DNA from: an uncultured Eubacterium sp.
Lineage (GTDB): Bacteria > Bacillota > Clostridia > Lachnospirales > Lachnospiraceae
DNA length: 39,047 nt
Reading direction: 5' to 3'
Assembly (NCBI GenBank): GCA_934316845.1
Contig: CAKRDZ010000028.1
Coordinates: forward strand, 1-39,047
Shown here: piece by piece, positions 8,134 through 16,323 of the stretch
Layout: the number at the start of each line of letters is the position of its first letter
How positions within the stretch are numbered: position 1 is the stretch's first letter
Made by a program: the position numbers and the translations under genes
The notes under the pieces: generated by a model
The model's input: only the letters and a program-made list of their open reading frames with translations
Databases searched by the model: none
What the model was told of the DNA's origin: nothing

Positions 8134-9327
8134 TTATTCTTCCGAATCCGGGGAAACCTTTATGATCTCGCGTGTTGACACCGCTGTCTCAAACATTTCG
8201 TCAATTTTTTCGGAAAGATGTGTCTCGGATTTTTCGATGCGCTCCAGCTCCGGCTTGGTAACCGGATGCTTTGCTACAAATGTAGTACAGCAGTCTTCGT
8301 ATGGCAGGATCGACGTCTCAAACGTATTGATCTTTTCTGCAATATCAATGATATCCTGCTTATCAAAGGCAATGACCGGACGGAATACCGGCATCGTGCA
8401 GACCGCATTGGTTGCCACCAGACTCTGCATCGTCTGGCTTGCCACCTGGCCTACGCTCTCTCCCGTGATGAGCGACAGACATCCTGTCTCTTTTCCGATA
8501 TATTCTGCAATTTTCATCATATAACGGCGCATAATGATCGTCAATTCATCGTGTGGACATTTGTCATAAATATACATCTGAATATCCGTAAAATTCACCA
8601 CATGAAGCGTGATCTCTCCGGCATATTCACTGACTAATTTTGCCAGATCAACTACTTTCTGCTTTGCGCGCTCACTTGTGTATGGCGGCGCATGAAAATA
8701 CACGGCTTCGATCTTGACTCCGCGTTTTGCCATCATATAACCGGCTACCGGACTGTCGATTCCGCCGGAAAGAAGGAGCATGGATTTACCGCTGGTTCCG
8801 ACCGGCATTCCGCCCGGTCCCTTAATACTGCTCACATACACATACGCGCGGTGGCGGATCTCTACGTTGACAGAAACTTCCGGATGATGCACATCCACCG
8901 ACGCATTTGGCATGTGGTCAAGGATATATTCTCCCGCCGCACGGCAGATCTCCGGACTTGTCATTGCGTAGCTCTTGTCACTTCTTTTGGCAAAGACTTT
9001 AAATGTAAACGGCTTGTCTCCGAGTTCCTCTTTCATGTGTTCCAGAAGTTCTTTGCAGACCGTGTCAAAGGTCTTATCTTCCACGAGAACAACCGGGCAG
9101 ATATGCGCGATACCAAAACATTTGGTTAAATTCTCGATCACTTCGTCAAAATCAAACTCGCTTTTTGCTTCCACATAAATACGTCCGTTTTCTTTTTCCA
9201 CTAAAAACTCACCTTCGCAGCGTGCCAGTTTTTCTATCACGCGGTCGCGCAGGGCATCCTCAAAAATGTAACGGTTTTTTCCTTTAATTCCAATCTCGGA
9301 ATATTTGATCAAAAATGCTTTTACCAT
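8134..9327 (-). CDS. thiI: tRNA 4-thiouridine synthase ThiI
   Basis: ThiI adenylates U8 of tRNA and inserts sulfur to make s4U; it can also supply sulfur for thiamin. The 397-residue protein has an N-terminal ferredoxin-like and THUMP region (about 1-165) and an ATP pyrophosphatase domain with the PP-loop SGGIDSPVAG at residues 187-196. There is no C-terminal rhodanese domain, as in B. subtilis, where a dedicated desulfurase passes the persulfide directly. That partner is the adjacent upstream gene, 14 nt away. The start has AGAGGT 5-6 nt upstream. C-terminal cysteines (PYEDCCTTF) may take part in sulfur transfer (inference). Confidence 0.95.
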   Translation of the reverse strand: MVKAFLIKYSEIGIKGKNRYIFEDALRDRVIEKLARCEGEFLVEKENGRIYVEAKSEFDFDEVIENLTKCFGIAHICPVVLVEDKTFDTVCKELLEHMKEELGDKPFTFKVFAKRSDKSYAMTSPEICRAAGEYILDHMPNASVDVHHPEVSVNVEIRHRAYVYVSSIKGPGGMPVGTSGKSMLLLSGGIDSPVAGYMMAKRGVKIEAVYFHAPPYTSERAKQKVVDLAKLVSEYAGEITLHVVNFTDIQMYIYDKCPHDELTIIMRRYMMKIAEYIGKETGCLSLITGESVGQVASQTMQSLVATNAVCTMPVFRPVIAFDKQDIIDIAEKINTFETSILPYEDCCTTFVAKHPVTKPELERIEKSETHLSEKIDEMFETAVSTREIIKVSPDSEE

Positions 9328-9341
9328 GATTACCTCTTTTC

Positions 9342-10505
9342 TTATCTTCTAACATAACGCCGTAACACCGGCAATAGTTCTTTTAATTGTTCCACTGCAT
9401 AATCTAATTCTTCAATTGTAGTATAAACCGAAAAACTAAATCGTATCGTCGATTCCAACAACTTGTCCGGCACGCCGATCGCCTGCAGCGTCGAACTGAT
9501 GCCCGGATGATTGGAAGAACAGGCAGAACCAGACGACACATAGACACCGCGGTCTTCCAGCGCGTGAAGCAGCACCTCACTTCCAACTCCTTCAAAACTT
9601 GCACTGACAACATGGGGCGCACACTCTTGTAATTCCGGTGTAACCGCATGAACCGTCACTTTTTCAATTTCTTCCAGTTTTTGAATCAGATGCCGTTTCA
9701 ATTCGTACATCTTTTCCACTTTGGCAGGATGGTCTTCGTACATCCTCTTTGCCGCCAGTCCCAGTCCGGCAATCCCCGGTACATTCTGGGTTCCGGAACG
9801 CCGTCCGTTCTGCTGGCCGCCCCCGTGAATGATCGGATGCATTTTTACGCCATCTGCCACATATAAAAATCCGGTTCCTTTTGGCCCGTGGATTTTGTGT
9901 CCGCTGACCGAAAGAAGGTCAATTTTTAACTTTGCCGGTGCGATCTTCATTTTTCCGTATGCCTGGATCGCATCCACATGAAAAAGAATGGCCGGATCGT
10001 ATTCTTTTATCGTCTTTCCGATCCCCTCAATGTCGAGAACGGAACCAATTTCATTGTTTACCATCATCGTCGAAACGAGGATCGTATCCGGGCGAAGTGC
10101 CGCTTTCAGATCCTCCGGCGAGATATGTCCCATCGCATCCACAGAAAGGTAGGTAACTTCGAAACCAAACTGCTGCTCCAGATACAGACACGGTTCATAC
10201 ACTGCCGCGTGTTCAAAACAAGTCGTAATAATATGTTTGCCGCGCCGTTTGTTGGCAAGTGCACATCCGATCAATGCCTGATTGTTGCTTTCCGTGCCGC
10301 CGGACGTAAATATAATATTTTTTCGTTTGCATTTTAAGGTCGCCGCAATCGCATCTGCCGCTTCGCGGATATATTTTTCTGCCTCCACGCCTTTTCCGTG
10401 CAGGGAAGATGGATTTCCGTAATCCTCACACATCACTTTTGCCACTAACTCTGCCACTTCCGGAAATGCTTTCGTCGTAGCCGCATTATCTAAATATGCT
10501 TCCAT
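9342..10505 (-). CDS. Cysteine desulfurase (NifS/IscS class V aminotransferase), probable sulfur donor to ThiI
   Basis: PLP enzyme that removes sulfur from cysteine as an enzyme-bound persulfide. The PLP lysine is K204 in SGHKIHGPKG, the cofactor-binding histidine region is FEHAAVYEP, and the active cysteine is C330 in SSGSACSSN. The 387-residue length is typical. The gene is immediately upstream of thiI, the arrangement of B. subtilis nifZ-thiI, so a dedicated role in s4U synthesis is inferred. RsmE is encoded 11 nt upstream. The short loop around C330 fits group I desulfurases. Confidence 0.92.
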   Translation of the reverse strand: MEAYLDNAATTKAFPEVAELVAKVMCEDYGNPSSLHGKGVEAEKYIREAADAIAATLKCKRKNIIFTSGGTESNNQALIGCALANKRRGKHIITTCFEHAAVYEPCLYLEQQFGFEVTYLSVDAMGHISPEDLKAALRPDTILVSTMMVNNEIGSVLDIEGIGKTIKEYDPAILFHVDAIQAYGKMKIAPAKLKIDLLSVSGHKIHGPKGTGFLYVADGVKMHPIIHGGGQQNGRRSGTQNVPGIAGLGLAAKRMYEDHPAKVEKMYELKRHLIQKLEEIEKVTVHAVTPELQECAPHVVSASFEGVGSEVLLHALEDRGVYVSSGSACSSNHPGISSTLQAIGVPDKLLESTIRFSFSVYTTIEELDYAVEQLKELLPVLRRYVRR

Positions 10506-10516
10506 TTTCTATTTCC

Positions 10517-11260
10517 TCACTTACTTTCTTCCATGCGAAACATCATCACCGACAACAATGCCAGTCCTGCCGTCTCGGTTCGTAAAATCCGCTTTCCAAG
10601 AGAAATCGGCTCAATTCCCTGCTGCATCGCGCGTTCGACTTCTCCGCGCTCAAAGCCGCCTTCCGGTCCGATAAATATGCCGATCTCCGCAGCTTCCGTG
10701 ATATCTTCCAACACCTTTTTCGTCGTTTCCATATCATCAAACAGCTCATAGGGAATTACATTTTTTCCCAATTCTCCTGCCATTTCCAAGGCTTTTCCAA
10801 AATCTACCACTTCGTGTACTTCCGGGATAATTCCCCTTCCGCTCTGCTTTGCCGCCGCCTCTGCAATCGCCTGCCAGCGGCTCACTTTTTTTGCCGCCTT
10901 TTTTTCATCCAATTTTACCACGGCGCGCTTTGTCCGCACCGGCACGATCTCATACGCTCCGAGTTCTACCGCTTTTTGTATGATCCATTCCATCTTGTCC
11001 GCTTTGGGAAGCGCTTGAAATAATACCAGTTTCGCCGGCAGTTCCGTCTGTACCGGCCGTTCTTCTTCAATTACAAGCTCGATGCTCTCCGGCTGAAAGG
11101 ATTCGATGGCACAGAGATAATCCACGCCGCGTCCTGCCGATATGACAAGTTTTTCGCCCTCTTTCATGCGCAGTACGTTGGCGATGTGGTTCACATCGTC
11201 CCCGGTGATCTGTGCATGTCTTTCCCCGATCTGCTCAAGTGGCACAAAAAAATGATACAC
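10517..11260 (-). CDS. rsmE: 16S rRNA m3U1498 methyltransferase RsmE
   Basis: SPOUT-class enzyme that methylates N3 of U1498 in 16S rRNA using SAM. The knotted C-terminal domain carries IFIGPEGGFERGEVE and ISLGKRILRTETA, which form the SAM pocket, and a PUA-like N-terminal domain precedes it. The start is taken as GTG at 11258-11260: it gives VYHFFVPLEQ, the usual N-terminus, with GGAGG 7-8 nt upstream. The longer reading frame to 11317 runs through a hairpin and encodes an atypical N-terminal extension, so it is rejected. The gene leads the rsmE-desulfurase-thiI run. Confidence 0.93.
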   Translation of the reverse strand: MYHFFVPLEQIGERHAQITGDDVNHIANVLRMKEGEKLVISAGRGVDYLCAIESFQPESIELVIEEERPVQTELPAKLVLFQALPKADKMEWIIQKAVELGAYEIVPVRTKRAVVKLDEKKAAKKVSRWQAIAEAAAKQSGRGIIPEVHEVVDFGKALEMAGELGKNVIPYELFDDMETTKKVLEDITEAAEIGIFIGPEGGFERGEVERAMQQGIEPISLGKRILRTETAGLALLSVMMFRMEESK

Positions 11261-11286
11261 GTTATTTCCTCCATATTTACCGCAAA

Positions 11287-11315
11287 GAGCACAAGCATTA
11301 TTCATGCCTGTGCTC
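11287..11315 (-). terminator. Strong hairpin between the FliD-like gene and rsmE
   Basis: Twelve-bp arms (11287-11298 and 11304-11315, one G-T pair, 5-nt loop) lie 27 nt before the rsmE start. On the minus strand only three T follow, so termination is uncertain. It may instead separate expression of the two genes or structure the rsmE leader. Confidence 0.55.
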
Positions 11316-11358
11316 ATAACTCTTCATGAAAATGAATGTTGTCCTCTAAAAAGATAAT

Positions 11359-12078
11359 TTACCCTAATACCCCATACTTATTATACAACGAAGATCCGGA
11401 GTTTAATGTGAGCTGGTTGGATGCCAGCTGGTAAAATCCGTTTGCTTTCGTCGATAAACGGGAAGCGTATCCCGACGCTCCGCTGAGGAAGTTCTTGATA
11501 TCGCTGGTAGAAGCTTCCTTAAACTTCTTTTCATCAATGGTAAGTGTCTGATCGTCTCCGATCGTAATACCGATCTTATTCCACTGTGCTTCGCGTGCTT
11601 TCGTATCATTTACCATCCAGGTCCGGCTCTGTGAAATGCTCACAAGGTCACTCTTTCCGGTCTGTGTCACAAGTGAATTGTAAGTATTTACCAGATCTTT
11701 CACTTTGCTGTAAACCGCATCTCCGGATGTCTTATCATAGTCTATCCCAGCCACAGCACCCGCTGCTTTTTTCATCTGATCCGCTCCGCTTTTGATGCTT
11801 GACAATGCTTCATCACTTGTCGTAGTCTTCAGCTTGCTGAGTTTATCATTGATCGTATTCAGATAATCTTCGGATGAACTGTTCTTACCGGAACTGCTCG
11901 TCTTGTCCGTAGAAGATGTCTGTTTTGCATAATACGCTTTCAGCATCTTTGTGTAGACGCCGTTCCGCATCAGACTAAGATCTCCAAAGTTTGAGGCAGA
12001 TAAAAAACTGCCGGCAGAAATGCTTGACTTCGAACCGAATAATGTATTTGCTATCATCGAATTCATACTAACATTCAT
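11359..12078 (-). CDS. Protein resembling the C-terminal region of flagellar cap protein FliD; function unknown
   Basis: The 239-residue protein has no signal peptide or membrane helix. Residues about 45-75 are a Ser/Thr/Lys-rich linker. The second half reads like a FliD/HAP2 C-terminal region: DLVNTYNSLVT, then WNKIGITIGDDQTLTIDEKKFKEA, then DIKNFLSGASGYASRLSTKANGF. In FliD this part packs into the coiled-coil base of the filament cap. The N-terminal region (MIANTLFGS) is not FliD-like, and full FliD proteins are over 400 residues. No flagellar gene is present in the window. The start has GGAG 9 nt upstream. It could be a free-standing helical protein that shares the fold; homology is suggested, not shown. 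Confidence 0.6.
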   Translation of the reverse strand: MNVSMNSMIANTLFGSKSSISAGSFLSASNFGDLSLMRNGVYTKMLKAYYAKQTSSTDKTSSSGKNSSSEDYLNTINDKLSKLKTTTSDEALSSIKSGADQMKKAAGAVAGIDYDKTSGDAVYSKVKDLVNTYNSLVTQTGKSDLVSISQSRTWMVNDTKAREAQWNKIGITIGDDQTLTIDEKKFKEASTSDIKNFLSGASGYASRLSTKANGFYQLASNQLTLNSGSSLYNKYGVLG

Positions 12079-12133
12079 AACGATCGACTCCTTTCGATTT
12101 CATACATCGTTCCTTCTATACCTATTATCGTCT

Positions 12134-12162
12134 ATTATAACAGATATGTAAAGTCTTTTCCA
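12134..12162 (-). promoter_or_regulatory. Extended -10 promoter for the FliD-like gene
   Basis: On the minus strand TATAAT (12134-12139) is preceded by TGT, an extended -10, and by a weak -35 TGGAAA (12157-12162) at 17 nt. The -10 overlaps the murE stop codon. Confidence 0.6.
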
Positions 12163-13622
12163 TATATTTTTTTCATTCCGTGGACAATGGCTTCGCGTTC
12201 ACTGTAATGATGCTTCACTCCGTTGATCTCCTGATATTCCTCGTGTCCTTTTCCGAGAAGCACGATCATATCTCCTTTTTCCGCATGTTCGAGCGCATAT
12301 GCCACCGCTTCTTCCCGATCCGGGATCACAACATAATTTCCATCACTTTTTGCCATTCCCACTTTGATATCTTCGATAATATCCATCACATCTTCGCGGC
12401 GTGGGTTGTCGCTTGTGATAACGGCGAGTTCTGACATCTTTCCGATGACTTCTCCCATCTCATAGCGGCGTACTTTGCTTCGGTTTCCGCCACAGCCAAA
12501 CACAGCGATGATACGGTTTGGTTTGTATTCTCTAAGTGTAGAAAGCACACTTTCCGAGCTTACCCCGTTGTGGGCAAAATCGATCAATACGGAAAATTCG
12601 TCGGATACCGGCATGGCCTCTACGCGGCCGCGCACTTTGACGTGCTCCAGGGCATGCAGGATGACTTCTTTTGGCATCTCCAATGCCACTCCGGTACAGG
12701 CAGCACACAGTGCATTGTAAATGTTAAAACGCCCCGGAAGTCCGACTACGACATCTCCTTCCAAAAGTCCTGTGGCATGGAATTTCATCGACAGGTCGCC
12801 GCCCTGTGTCACATGTTCAATATCGCTTCCCTTTACGTCGGCATCTTTTTCGACACCAAATGTAAGAATTTTACAGGTTGCATTTTTAACAATATCCTCG
12901 TAATGTGGGTCATCTTTGTTGATGATTCCCACTTTGCAGTGTTCAAACAGTTTTGCTTTGCAGGAAAGATATTCCGCAAAATCCTTGTGCTCGCCCGGTC
13001 CGATGTGATCCGGGGAAATATTGGTAAATACGCCGTAATCAAATTCAATCCCGGCGACACGGTCCATCTTGATCCCCTGCGAAGAAACCTCCATCGCCAT
13101 ATATTCACAGCCGTTTTCAACCATCATCGCAAACAATTTCTGGAGTTCGTAGGATTCGGGTGTGGTATTTTCCGTCACCACCGTTTTTCCATTCATAAAC
13201 GCGCCGATCGTTCCGATGATACCGACCGTCTTACCGGATTTTTCGATGATATCACGGATCATATTTTCGGTTGTTGATTTTCCCTTCGTACCGGTAATTC
13301 CAATGGTGGTCATTTTCTTTGCCGGATAGCCAAAATAAGCCGCGGACATCAAGCTCAATGCTTCCCTTCCATTTTTTACCAAAATCACGGTAACATCCGG
13401 GTCGGCCACTTCCACACGTTTTTCAACAACGACAACGCCCGCTCCCTGTACAACGGCGCCATCGATAAATTTGTGTCCATCTACAACCGTACCTTCGATC
13501 GCGACAAACATCACATCTTTTTTCACTTTCCGCGAATCGTAAGCGATGTCTGCCACCTCTTTGTCGAGTGAACCTTGAAGCACTTCGTAGTTTACCTCTG
13601 CAAGAATCTGTTCCAGTTTCAT
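12135..13622 (-). CDS. murE: UDP-MurNAc-L-Ala-D-Glu:meso-diaminopimelate ligase MurE
   Basis: Cytoplasmic Mur ligase that adds the third amino acid of the peptidoglycan stem. The ATP loop GITGTKGKSTTENM is near residue 108, the central domain has NISPDHIG, and the C-terminal domain carries DNPRRED. The DNPR motif marks enzymes using meso-diaminopimelate rather than lysine, so an A1-gamma type wall is expected. From the chosen start the protein is 495 residues. The ATG at 13620-13622 has AGGAGG 6 nt upstream; the extra residues to 13643 are not conserved. It lies 42 nt after the esterase gene and away from the usual dcw cluster, so it is either the sole MurE or a second copy; the window cannot tell. 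Confidence 0.93.
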   Translation of the reverse strand: MKLEQILAEVNYEVLQGSLDKEVADIAYDSRKVKKDVMFVAIEGTVVDGHKFIDGAVVQGAGVVVVEKRVEVADPDVTVILVKNGREALSLMSAAYFGYPAKKMTTIGITGTKGKSTTENMIRDIIEKSGKTVGIIGTIGAFMNGKTVVTENTTPESYELQKLFAMMVENGCEYMAMEVSSQGIKMDRVAGIEFDYGVFTNISPDHIGPGEHKDFAEYLSCKAKLFEHCKVGIINKDDPHYEDIVKNATCKILTFGVEKDADVKGSDIEHVTQGGDLSMKFHATGLLEGDVVVGLPGRFNIYNALCAACTGVALEMPKEVILHALEHVKVRGRVEAMPVSDEFSVLIDFAHNGVSSESVLSTLREYKPNRIIAVFGCGGNRSKVRRYEMGEVIGKMSELAVITSDNPRREDVMDIIEDIKVGMAKSDGNYVVIPDREEAVAYALEHAEKGDMIVLLGKGHEEYQEINGVKHHYSEREAIVHGMKKIYGKDFTYLL

Positions 13623-13664
13623 AATCTGCCTCCTGTCTGACACGTCTGTGCCGATGTGACTGCC

Positions 13665-15485
13665 TTATGCGAAGAATCTATTGTTCAATATACGGTTTTT
13701 CAAAAATTTGTATGCCCATTTTGATAATCTTCTCCGCATCTGACGTTTTACTTTTGCCCGATCGATATATTGATCTGTCATTTTCACCTGTGCTCTCGTA
13801 CAGGTCGCCGAAAATGTCATAATCCGTTGTGCGTGTTTCTGCCGGCTCCACTTTTTCCAAACCGGCTGCTGTACCGCATCCGCTTTGGTCGTGTTCGGAT
13901 TTCCGGTATATAAAAACCTCTTTACATACCCACGCATTGCCTGTGATAGTTCTTCTCTTCCCTGTTTGTTTTTCTTATTATAAATGGAATCACTCGTATC
14001 TTTCTCGCCGCGTTTATAACGGTTCAGCAAAAAGTCCAGATCCATCCCGTGGATCGCGCCAACGTATTTGGCATAATTTTCAGACGTTACACTCGCCGAT
14101 TCGCCCCATTGGAAACGGTATGTATAAATGTCTGAATGATACGGATCGATGGAAATCTTTGCAGCCAGTTTCTCCAGATAGAAGGAACTTTGCAGCTCAC
14201 TTCCATACGTTTTGGCAATTTTTAACAGTCGGTAAAACTGTCTGCGGTTGCGGAATGTATCCGGCCGCTTTGTCAGGATACGCTGCATCGTTTTATACGA
14301 TATATTGGCAAATTCGGAGCGGTTCGACGCAATGATCATCGGAACGCGCTCATATCCCCCATACTCCAGGCAGTCAAAACCGTCTTTCGGGATTACCGTC
14401 CCGTCGCGGAAACATTGTGGAAAATTCGTCAGACGAAGTCCGGAACTTCCCGCCATTTTCTTTATTTCCCTATCGCTGAGCGAGTACAAAAGTTTTTTCT
14501 TCTTTGCCGCAGACATCCGTTTTACATAGCGGAGTGCCCGTTTCTTCTTGGAAAAACGTCCGCGGCGCACCAGAATTTTCGCCAGTTTTTCATCGGTCCA
14601 TTTTCTTCCCTCGCGCTTACTGCATGTTGTCATGCCTCCGCTGAAACTGATCACTTTATGAAATAAGCCGCTCATAATCGGAGAAATCATCGCATTAAGA
14701 CTGTCTCTTGCCCCTGCGGAAAACCCGGAAAGTGTCACATTTCCGGCATCCCCGCCAAAGGATCCGATATTGTCACGCACCCATTCCAGCGCCAGTTTGA
14801 TATCCAGCATCGCAAAATTTCCGCTGTCGGTATATTTATTTCCGGTTTGCAGTCCCTCTGACTGAAGCCAGCCAAAAGCTCCCTGGCGAAATTCAATGGA
14901 AACGACAATCACGTCCGTTTCATCTACAAATGTAGAAAAGTTAAGATTCGGGGTTCCGCCTACATTTCCGCCGCCATGTAAAAATACCATAACCGGAACC
15001 GCCTGCGTAAGTTTTTTCGGGCGGTATACATTTAAAAATAACGCATTGTCGCCTTTTGCTTTTCTGGCATTGATACATTTTTTTATCCCCTGCCAGGATG
15101 CGGCCTCTACCGGTGCACTCCAGCGCTTTGCCGTGCCGTACGGGATTCCCATATAGCGGAATGCATTTTTTCCCCGCACTCCGACGATCTCTCCCTGTTT
15201 TACCTTGACATATTTTGAATTTTCAAGATTCACATCCGGCGCAGGTGTTGCCGTAATCGTTGTACCGGTCACCGCACCTCCGCTCACTCCGGAACCGCTT
15301 ACTGCGCCGCCACTTACTCCGGAACCGCTTACTGCGCCTCCACTCACTCCGGCATCGCTCACAGCCGATACCGTTTCTCCAGAATTTTCTCCGGCTGCTT
15401 TCGGATGATTCGTTGTCATTCCCCATACAAATATAGCTGCTAATAGCACCATCACCCCAGACCATGCAAAAATTCTTTTATTCAT
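13665..15485 (-). CDS. Secreted type B carboxylesterase with a repeat linker
   Basis: An alpha/beta-hydrolase of the carboxylesterase/para-nitrobenzyl esterase family, 606 residues. An N-terminal signal peptide or anchor (residues 1-25) is followed by a Gly/Ser/Val linker of three 10-residue repeats (about 43-72). The oxyanion-hole motif is VMVFLHGGGNVGG (about 166-178). The nucleophile is S256 in SGFSAGA, where the family usually has GESAG. The acid is probably the glutamate of SNRSEF and the histidine that of AIHGMDLDFL. The C-terminus is very basic (KRQMRRRLSKWAYKFLKNR), suggesting wall or membrane contact. The substrate is unknown. It lies between HAD and murE genes with about 42-nt gaps, compatible with one transcript. 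Confidence 0.85.
   Translation of the reverse strand: MNKRIFAWSGVMVLLAAIFVWGMTTNHPKAAGENSGETVSAVSDAGVSGGAVSGSGVSGGAVSGSGVSGGAVTGTTITATPAPDVNLENSKYVKVKQGEIVGVRGKNAFRYMGIPYGTAKRWSAPVEAASWQGIKKCINARKAKGDNALFLNVYRPKKLTQAVPVMVFLHGGGNVGGTPNLNFSTFVDETDVIVVSIEFRQGAFGWLQSEGLQTGNKYTDSGNFAMLDIKLALEWVRDNIGSFGGDAGNVTLSGFSAGARDSLNAMISPIMSGLFHKVISFSGGMTTCSKREGRKWTDEKLAKILVRRGRFSKKKRALRYVKRMSAAKKKKLLYSLSDREIKKMAGSSGLRLTNFPQCFRDGTVIPKDGFDCLEYGGYERVPMIIASNRSEFANISYKTMQRILTKRPDTFRNRRQFYRLLKIAKTYGSELQSSFYLEKLAAKISIDPYHSDIYTYRFQWGESASVTSENYAKYVGAIHGMDLDFLLNRYKRGEKDTSDSIYNKKNKQGREELSQAMRGYVKRFLYTGNPNTTKADAVQQPVWKKWSRQKHAQRIMTFSATCTRAQVKMTDQYIDRAKVKRQMRRRLSKWAYKFLKNRILNNRFFA
15271..15360 (-). repeat. Three tandem 30-bp units inside the esterase gene
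   Basis: Units 15271-15300, 15301-15330 and 15331-15360 differ at a few positions and encode about ten residues each (SGVSGGAVSG pattern). As the unit is a multiple of three, copy-number change would alter linker length without a frameshift. Confidence 0.9.
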
Positions 15486-15528
15486 CGTATCTTTTCCTCA
15501 TTGTTTTTTTATCGTAACTATTTTGGGG

Positions 15529-16317
15529 TTACTCTAATAACCCAAGTTTTTCAATCGCATGAGCGATTCCATCTTCCATCACACCATTTGTAACAAGCGT
15601 TACCTTATCAAACAGGATCGGATTGCCGCTTCCCATCGCTACGGACGTCTCCACACAGCCAAGCATCGAAACGTCATTGGCACTGTCGCCAAAACCGATC
15701 GTGTCTTTTTTATCGATCAAAAGCATTTCACACACTTTTTCGATCCCCGTTGCCTTTGAAATTCCTTTCGGGATCACCTCATAAAACGTCGGATCGCGTT
15801 CGATAAAATCAAACTGCGTCTCATATTTTTTGCGGAAAGCCGCCATATCCGACGATTCATCAAACCACAATGCCATCTTATCAAACGAAAATTCTTCGTC
15901 CCAGTAACATTGTGTGCGCGCGGTAAAACTTCCATTTTCTGTAAATATTGAAACCACTTTCGGCATCCAGTAATCGTGGCGGAACGCCGAACAGTCTTTT
16001 CCTTCCAGCACGCCGTCAATATGATATTTTTCCAGATCTTTTATAATCTCTTTTTGCAGTTCCACCGGCAGTGTATGATGATACACTTCTTTGCCGTCCA
16101 TCTCAATATAGGTTCCACAGCCCCCGATCAATCCATCAAATCCCAGATCCACGACATTTTGCGGAATGATCGCCCGACATCGCCCGGAGCAGATAAAAAG
16201 CAGATGTCCCTTCTCTTTTGCCGCCGCCAGCGCCTTTTTTGCACTTTCCGGCACAACATCCGTTTCTTCGTCAATCAGGGTTCCATCAATGTCAAAAAAT
16301 AAGATTTTCTGTTTCAT
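15529..16317 (-). CDS. Cof-type HAD-IIB family phosphatase
   Basis: The 262-residue protein has HAD motif I FFDIDGT (nucleophile D9, acid D11), motif II (FICSGR) and motif III/IV GFGDSANDVSM, with a class IIB cap between. Cof/YbjI-type enzymes dephosphorylate sugar phosphates, pyridoxal phosphate or FMN; the substrate cannot be read from sequence. It starts 6 nt after the citrate synthase stop codon and is surely co-transcribed, although a functional link is not evident. A short inverted repeat overlaps its stop codon but lacks a T run. Confidence 0.88.
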   Translation of the reverse strand: MKQKILFFDIDGTLIDEETDVVPESAKKALAAAKEKGHLLFICSGRCRAIIPQNVVDLGFDGLIGGCGTYIEMDGKEVYHHTLPVELQKEIIKDLEKYHIDGVLEGKDCSAFRHDYWMPKVVSIFTENGSFTARTQCYWDEEFSFDKMALWFDESSDMAAFRKKYETQFDFIERDPTFYEVIPKGISKATGIEKVCEMLLIDKKDTIGFGDSANDVSMLGCVETSVAMGSGNPILFDKVTLVTNGVMEDGIAHAIEKLGLLE

Positions 16318-16323
16318 CGTCTG

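Noticed and set aside
15529..15552. Terminator at the end of the HAD phosphatase gene
   Set aside because: A GGGTTA/TAACCC stem overlaps the stop codon, but it is only 6 bp and no T run follows on the minus strand.
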